A stretch of 64,000 nt of DNA from Hydractinia symbiolongicarpus (taxonomy: Eukaryota > Cnidaria > Hydrozoa > Anthoathecata > Hydractiniidae), in assembly GCF_029227915.1 (NCBI RefSeq), contig NC_079889.1:11346001-11410000 (forward strand), given 5' to 3'. The position numbers and the translations under genes were made by a program. The notes under the pieces were generated by a model, which was not told where the DNA came from, did no database searches, and worked only from the letters and a program-made list of their open reading frames with translations. Positions 57,675 through 64,000 of this stretch are shown here, piece by piece. Every line of letters begins with the position of its first letter. Positions within the stretch are counted from its first letter, which is position 1.

Positions 57675-60556
57675 TTAATGTTTTAACTTCACATGGAATT
57701 TCTTCTCAAATTTATTTCGGTTGCCGTCATCTAAGATTGCAATAACGTCCAGAGATCCATCCTCGTGAGCGATTGTATCTAGCACAGTACCATAATGATA
57801 CAACCAGCTAAAAGTGACAATTATGAGATTAAGTTTGATGCTAGCTTTCAAGAAAATGTCTTAAAATATCACAAATTTTTAATACCTTAATTCTCCGCCT
57901 TGTTGATCGATGTTAACTTGAACACGTCGTCGATTAGTGGCTTCTAAAATTTTCCTTTCAATCAGATGACGTAATTCTTCAACACCAGTCCCCTTCGTAG
58001 CCGAAATGCTAAGAGCTTTCTCTTCAACTAAGTCATCCACGACTGGCTCCCTGAATAAAAAATCTGCAATATTGCGTGCGGTGTTATGTTTTAGAACAAA
58101 AATTGTGGGAAGTTTGAAAAAATAATAAACAAGGTTTTTCACGAAATAATACCTACCTCAGATCGATTTTATTAAGTACGTTAACCATATTACGCAGGAG
58201 GTCCGGATTTAGGTTTAACTTATTAAGTACATCTTCAACTGTTTTCTTTTGCAAATCAAATTCTGGGTGAGCGCAGTCTGACACGTGGAGAAGCACATCC
58301 TGAATCAAATATGAAATTGTCAATCAAAATAAAGACAGCCAGAAAGGTGGAGAGCGACGTATCACAAACCTACAGCTGTCTTAACGTCATCTAAAGTCGT
58401 CGAAAACGATTCCACTAATTCGTGTGGCAAGTCGGATATGAAGCCGACAGTGTCGATATAAACAAGGTTAAGACCACACGGCAACTTTCCGCGATGTGCC
58501 GTCGTATCGAGAGTGGCAAATAGTTTATCTTCAGGTTGCATATGAGCATCGTGAGATAGCAATTTCGCCAGTGTAGTCTTTCCTAGAAACAGCAAAACCA
58601 TTCATTTTGACGACTACAATTATTCGTAAAGCTTAACAGCACACGCAAACCTTTTCGATTTATCAAGTTATCAGAGTGCCACGACTGTTGCAGATTTGAA
58701 GATAGGATACGCCTTGTTTTAATCATAACGTTGCAAACGGGGTAAAAGGAACAGAAAATCGTCTCAAACAAACATAGAAGAATTAATAAAAATGAAATAC
58801 ACCATTACAACTGTTTGCACACTTGCATCTTTCCCTGCAAGAATCAGATCTAAAATCATTTTTAAAATTTGAGCCTGAAAATATTCTTATTTCAACCACT
58901 TGCATTTAATTTTGATGGAGACCTAATTATAAATTAAAACTTTTAAAGTTCAATACTCCTAATAAAAATACTGAAATGATTTTTAGTTTCGAGTTTATGT
59001 TACATGTACACATATGTGTGCTCTGAGTGGATGGTGCATTTTAACTTTTCATTCCGCGAGAATTTTGATAGAAAGAAAAATAATTGCTCCGCTCTGCACA
59101 AAATAATCCGCCTAGTAAAAAGCCGGTTACTGCTTGTAAAAGGTTGCAGTAGAAAGAATGCTTGAGTGTAAATTACAGAGAGACACTGGCAAATGAACGT
59201 TTAGATGCTTTTCAATTTTTAGGTCCCTTAAATTGGAAAAAAAAACACAAAACAAAATTAAAAACATACCATAAGTATAAGGAACAATATAAGAATAGGT
59301 TTGAGATTAAAAATTCAATATATGTTACACAAATTCCTTAGTAAACTGCAAACATATCGATGTGACGCACCTGCGTTCGTGTAGCCTACCAAAGCAACTT
59401 GTGGAACTTTCTTTTTTATGCGCTCCGCTTTTGCCTGTGAACGCTGACCTTTGATGTGTAATAAAGACTTCTTTATTTTAGCCTCTGCGTCAGAGAGCTG
59501 ACGTTTTATTTTTTCCATTTCTGTTTCTCCACCTCCAAAGCGACCTTTTCCACCGCCTCTCTGTTGATCATAGTGCAAATCGTCTGATGTGATATGGGTC
59601 CTAAAAAAACATTAATTATTTTATCTTATTTTCACACACCTACATATTCTAATAATGTGTTGATGTTAAACTTACAAGGTCAACTGTTATCACTAGAATT
59701 TACTAACTTACAAAGTCATGTGACTAAGATAGGAGACTTCAAAAAATCTTTAAGAAATATTTAAAGATGAATATAGAATTACAAACCGTAAGTATTGAAC
59801 TTCTGCTAGTTGCACCTGTAGCTTGGCTTCTTTCGTTTTCGCTCTTTCTTTAAATAGTTCAAGTACAACACGATACCTGTCAAACACTTTGCATCCCCAA
59901 GCACTCTCAAGTTCTTTGATCTGCCTTAAAGTTAATTTTCCTGTGTTTAAAAAAACCATAGTAACACTATGCTTGTTAATCAGTTCTCTTATTTGCTCAG
60001 ACAGCTCCAGAACTTTACCTGAACCAAAAAACATTTTAGGATTATGTTCATGTACAGATTCGATGGATGAGGAATGAACACCCCAGCTTTGCACACTTTC
60101 AATTAAGGCTTTTGCTTCAGCTAGTCTGTTATCAATTAATTTTGTTAGAAAACGTTCCTTTCCCCACTTAAAGTTTGGTTGTATTATAAAAACTTTTTCT
60201 GATTTTGCTGCATGTATTTTCAGTTCTTTAAAAATGTCTGAGTGGTTGTCTTCGAGATCACCAGCATCAACTGTAATTGGCTGAAAAATCAATGGTCTCT
60301 CTTCTCTATATGACAGGCTCTTCTTCTCATGAGATTTAACAGATTTAATCGCTTTAAACAAAAAAGGTGATTCTTTCTTTAGAGATTCTGCCACACCTTC
60401 TTGGTGAAGTATTTTATTTTTACTTTTTTTATGCTTTTCAAAGATACGTGAAAAATGTAAATATTGTCTATGTATAAACAGTTGTGACATGTTAAAACTG
60501 AACTTAGCATGGTTCAGGTGTGTTGGACAGACAGCTTGTCTCATGCATGACAACAT
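57675..60556 (-). CDS. GTPBP6: GTPBP6, mitochondrial HflX-family GTPase
   Basis: Six exons join in phase: 59787-60556, 59371-59600, 58374-58582, 58157-58299, 57886-58050, 57675-57807 (1650 nt, 549 residues). The basic N-terminus (LFIHRQYLHFSRIF) fits a mitochondrial targeting peptide. The HflX N-terminal domain includes NPKMFFGSGKVLEL; the linker has GGETEMEKIKRQL, a GETxxE block. GTPase motifs: G1 GYTNAGKT (329-336), G3 DTVGF (377-381), G4 NKID (446-449), G5 SAT (467-469); the G1 Lys-Thr pair is split over exons 2 and 3 and rejoins exactly. Known family role: ribosome recycling and late large-subunit assembly in mitochondria. Vertebrate homologues are about 510-520 residues; the extra length is in the N-terminus, where the start could lie at a later Met. 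Confidence 0.93.
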
Positions 60557-61436
60557 ATTTTCCCTTGATCAACTTCTATAAAGTAAAAATATATATAAAT
60601 TAAGAAAATATATAAAGTGAAATTACATAAAAAGTAAACAATCTTTTCGCAAGCAATGAACATGTTGTCTATTGGTACAAAAAATTGAAAATTAAATCTG
60701 AGATTTTCATATCCCTTGCATAAACCTTATGATAACAAGTATTAGAAAAGATTAAAACTTTAGAACATTCTAAGTCTTTCCAAACAATTATGACTCGATT
60801 TCAAATAAGTTTTTTTAAAATGCACAAAAGTTTCTTAACTGCAAAAGTTTTTAGGACAAATATCTCGATCAGGATACAGTGTTTCTTACTTATTTAAAGG
60901 TGTTTGTCTACAAATATTTATATGGTTTCCCTGTTTGCAAAAAAGGGGATTTTTGGCTGAACTTACATTCGGACTATTGTTGTTTTGTTCTGCTTTAAAT
61001 TGATTGTCATGTCAGGTTTGTTGTTGTAGGGTGTCTTCCAGTTTAACTAAAGACATATGGTGAGAACTCTCAATCAGAGTCAAAGCATTCAAAGTCTCCT
61101 GATACAAAGATCTCATGCACTTTTTTACTTTTCCATAAAATATGATAAACAATCTCACAAACATATTGTGTACTATTTAGAGCAAAATCTAACGTAACGT
61201 TTAACAGACTATTAGTCTGTTTTCAGTTTGTTGTATCTGATATGACAGCCCTGGTAAAATTCCAGGTTTTATTAAAATAAAACAGTAAACCTGGTCCCCC
61301 GGGCTTCTTCCTTTACATAAACTTATCCTGCTAGCACATTTTGTACCTGGCTTTTACTATGCTTGTATTTTCTAGGCTGTGTTAGCTATTGACAAGCCCA
61401 GTTTTCATCTGGAGTTATTTGCGTTAGGCAGGTGCA
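60557..61436. other. 5' flank of GTPBP6, no gene recognised
   Basis: Probable promoter region, then AT-rich sequence without supportable features. Confidence 0.4.
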
Positions 61437-61700
61437 TTCATCATCATTTTACGGCTTAATGTCTGTTTTCTATGCTAGCATTATGCCCTCTCCTAATCTG
61501 ATCTAGACTGTGTTAATTCTAAACTCAAATTTGTCTGCATTGGGTCTGTCCATTTTACTTTCTGATAAGTTTTTCTCTGTCTACCTCTGTACATTACCCA
61601 AGGAAGTATAAAGTCTCCACACTTTCCTACCCAATTATCCTCCTTAATTCTTTTTAAGGCTCCCAACCAACTCAATTTTTTTATCTGTATATATAACATC
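61437..61700 (-). pseudogene. LINE 3'-end fragment
   Basis: Minus strand reads KKLSWLGALKRIKEDNWVGK and LSLELTQSRSD, the same C-terminus as 62920-63245, more decayed; a short (ATG)n-like tail follows at 61437-61449. Confidence 0.6.
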
Positions 61701-61879
61701 TTTAATGCTAGGATTACCTAAGGACACTCTTTCTGTCTCTCTTATTTGGCCTAGATGGTATCATTAATTTAAATTTAAATTTATGTTATTGACGTTGTGA
61801 TGTTTAATTTTTCGATTAACATTAAAGACATAACGTTCTCAGCAGCAGCAAAGGAAAATAAACACATTAACTAATACCT

Positions 61880-61914
61880 GACACAGACAGACACTCTTCA
61901 TATTATTATATAGA
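61880..61914 (-). mobile_element. Helitron-like 5' end abutting the next copy
   Basis: ACACAGACAGACACTC then ATATTATTATATAGA ends exactly where CTAG of the next element begins (61915): on the element strand CTAG|TCTATATAAT. Confidence 0.5.
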
Positions 61915-62534
61915 CTAGTCAATAAAGTCCGTGGAAAAATCCACGGAGGCAAAAGGATAATGAAAAAAAGCTTGTTTTAGATTTTTTGCTGACATCAGCA
62001 GTGAGAGGTTATCATATGTTTTTCAGGGAACACCTAAGGAGACACAAAGGTTTAAAAATTTTGCTGACGTCAGCAAAGATCATCGTATAGATCTGGAAAC
62101 GCTGATCAAGAAAATGTATAGGATAATGTATCTTTGACAAACGGTTGCAGAGATATTTGGGTTTAAAAGTTTGTTGATGACATCATCAACCTGTCCATTT
62201 AGAAACGGATTCAGCAACCCATGTTTAAGAAACTTACTCAAATTGGTCCCAGGTGGTCCCTAAATACCCACGCGGTGAAAAATAACTGACGTCACCACCT
62301 CGTTTCCCAGTTATTTGGCCTCAAGTATTAAGTGCACTGTAATGGCTTCATTAGTTTAAAATAAGATATTGGTGTTAAAGTAGTGATATTGATGTTGCGC
62401 CGTAGCGTCATAAAATTTAACATTTGAGACATACTTCTTTCGGCTATATACTTCAAATAAAAATTTCGGCGACTTCAAAAAAAATGAACACATCCACTAT
62501 GACCGTCACATACACTGCGTATTATTATATAAGA
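61915..62534 (-). mobile_element. 620-bp Helitron-like element, full length
   Basis: On minus: A|TCTTATATAATAATACG at the 5' side (62534), hairpin CCGTGGATTTTTCCACGG, then CTAG at 61915. Reverse-complement twin of 32548-33159, with shared internal blocks such as AAATTTAACATTTGAG and CACCACCTCGTTTCCCAG. Coding capacity none. Confidence 0.7.
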
Positions 62535-62919
62535 TATACCCTGTCTATTATTTGCTGTAGGGGTCATTACTTAGATGGGGAGTCCTAAGTAAGTAAGTAA
62601 TATATTTTATCGATAGTATATATATAAATAGTACAAATTTATAGACATGCCTGTAAAAATAGTAGTAAAAGTATTTAATGCTCATTTTGAGCAACACAGG
62701 CCCAATTATGAGTCGCGCTCAACTAGACGACTTCCTGCAACATTAAATGGACCACACATTGTGCTATCTCCCCAATTTCTCTCACCTGGTTTGGTTTAAT
62801 CCGAGGCTAGGTAACATTCATTTGCCATATTGAATAACCACCAAGGAGAATCGAACCCCAGTCTTCTAAATATGCTGTTACAGTATAATTAATATGTTAC
62901 CTTTAAATTAAATGTCTAT
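62535..62919. other. Possible SINE with Pol III B box
   Basis: Minus strand has GGTTCGATTC at 62857-62848, a perfect tRNA B-box, within CTGGGGTTCGATTCTCCTTG. A (TAAG)n tract lies at 62585-62602, at the expected tail side. No clear A box, so SINE status is only suggested. Confidence 0.35.
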
Positions 62920-63245
62920 CATCATCATCATCATCATTCTCGGCTTAACGTCCGTTTTCCATGCGAGCATGGGTTGGACGGGGTATATTAATGACCCTCT
63001 TCCAATCTGATCTAGACTGTGTTAGATCTAAACTCAACTTCCTCTCTATCAAGTCTGTTCTTATAACCTCCTGCCAAGTCTTTCTCGGTCTGCCTCTGGG
63101 CTTTGCCCCAGGAACTATCAAGTCTCTACACTTTCTTACCCAATTATCCTCCTCCATTCTTTCCAAGTGCCCCAGCCAATTCAATCTTCTTATCTGGATA
63201 ACATCTTTAATTCTACAGAGACTTAGCCTGCTTCTTAGCTCAGGT
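62920..63245 (-). pseudogene. LINE 3'-end fragment with (ATGATG)n tail
   Basis: Minus strand: MNWLGHLERMEEDNWVRKCR, DLIVPGAKPRGRPRKTWQE and DLTQSRSDWKRVINIPRPTH. Followed by ATG repeats at 62920-62938, the insertion tail. 5'-truncated at about 63245. Confidence 0.75.
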
Positions 63246-64000
63246 TAAATAAGTGAATTACAGCCTAACTATGCTGTGCTATATTTCAAATGCTAATATA
63301 CGACTCTTTTATTCCCTGGTCTTAAACTTTAAATGTTTACTTAGTGAAGGGCTTATAAGATACAGCTCGCTTTTAGTCAACGTATAGCTTAATTTTCTGC
63401 AAACAACCATATCACAACGAGCAGTGGAAACCTTGACTTGCTGCCATATTGCCTGTACAGGCGATAAGTATGTTACTTACAAGATGGATATTACACCTTA
63501 TTTAGGCGAGGAAGTTTCCACATAAAAACACATGTTCCCTTCATCACTTTTTATTGGCTTAAATTAAATTTTATTTTGATATATTAATGTATATATTTTT
63601 AGAAAGCCTATATAATTACCTATATAATGGTATAAAAAGTATTAAGAAAAAATAAAATTTAAAGGTTTAATAGACACGAAAAAAAAAGACCCCTCTCCTA
63701 AAAAAAGATCTCTTTTACAAAACTATTAATTTCTCAAGTTTGCTGTTTGCTTTTTTGCGATCAGAAGACATTGATCTAAAAACGCTTTTTTAATTTTTTC
63801 TTATTGTTTTTTACTTTTGGAGTTATTTAGTATTTAGTATTAAAATTTTCCACAATTTTTAATTGTCTCAAGAAATAAAAAAAAAGCGTTTTTAGATCAA
63901 ACATTCCTCTCATTAAAGATCAAACATTACTCTCCTAAAAATTTAACACTGTGAAAAAGAGCTTTTAAGTTTCTTACAGCAATCTTTTACTTCTGCATAA
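63246..64000. other. No recognised gene
   Basis: Strongly AT-rich to the window edge; an imperfect inverted pair (AAAAACGCTTTTTTAATTTTT at 63777 and AAAAAAAGCGTTTTTAGATC near 63882) spans about 120 bp. Confidence 0.4.

Overview
The window looks like nuclear DNA of an AT-rich invertebrate, most likely a hydrozoan cnidarian. The reasons are GT-AG introns of 0.1-2.5 kb, conserved animal proteins (CNOT4, GTPBP6, an aquaglyceroporin, an AP-2 factor), remains of LINE, piggyBac, Harbinger and hAT-like elements of kinds common in cnidarians, and a short TTAGGG tract. Species assignment is inference. All confidently called host genes lie on the minus strand.

Layout. 64-1481: last visible exons of a gene with two death-fold domains, running off the left edge. 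3745-15811: a transposon graveyard holding a broken CR1/Jockey-like LINE with a nested MITE, a piggyBac relic, a LINE 3' end, a 2980-bp terminal-inverted-repeat transposon carrying a HIRAN-domain ORF and itself split by another MITE, and a Harbinger relic. 16621-17074: a (CAGA)n satellite. 17946-18878: an intronless rhodopsin-like GPCR. 21176-24071: a divergent AP-2 transcription factor in three coding exons. 24433-24930: a head-to-tail array of short rolling-circle (Helitron-like) elements. 24931-34682: gene-poor, with four minisatellites, palindromic foldback elements and more Helitron-like copies. 34683-36370: an aquaglyceroporin in six exons. 38153-49256: CNOT4, 22 coding exons and 1090 codons, with a LINE fragment in intron 3. 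54239-54592: a secreted cystine-knot protein. 57675-60556: GTPBP6, an HflX-type GTPase, in six exons. The right end is repeats.

I rebuilt exon structures by joining GT-AG sites in phase. CNOT4 (3273 nt), GTPBP6 (1650 nt), the AP-2 gene (2130 nt) and the aquaporin (891 nt) each give an open frame divisible by three, which strongly supports the models. The genes are functionally unrelated: mRNA deadenylation and ubiquitination, ribosome recycling, solute transport, transcription and signalling. Nothing suggests operon-like organisation.

The most interesting material is repetitive. One Helitron-like family has ends TC...hairpin...CTAG and recurs in tandem with exact CTAG|TC junctions. Several transposons have CAG-type termini and 5-bp target duplications, one of them carrying a HIRAN gene. 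A family of short foldback elements shares a conserved end while each copy has its own palindromic arms.
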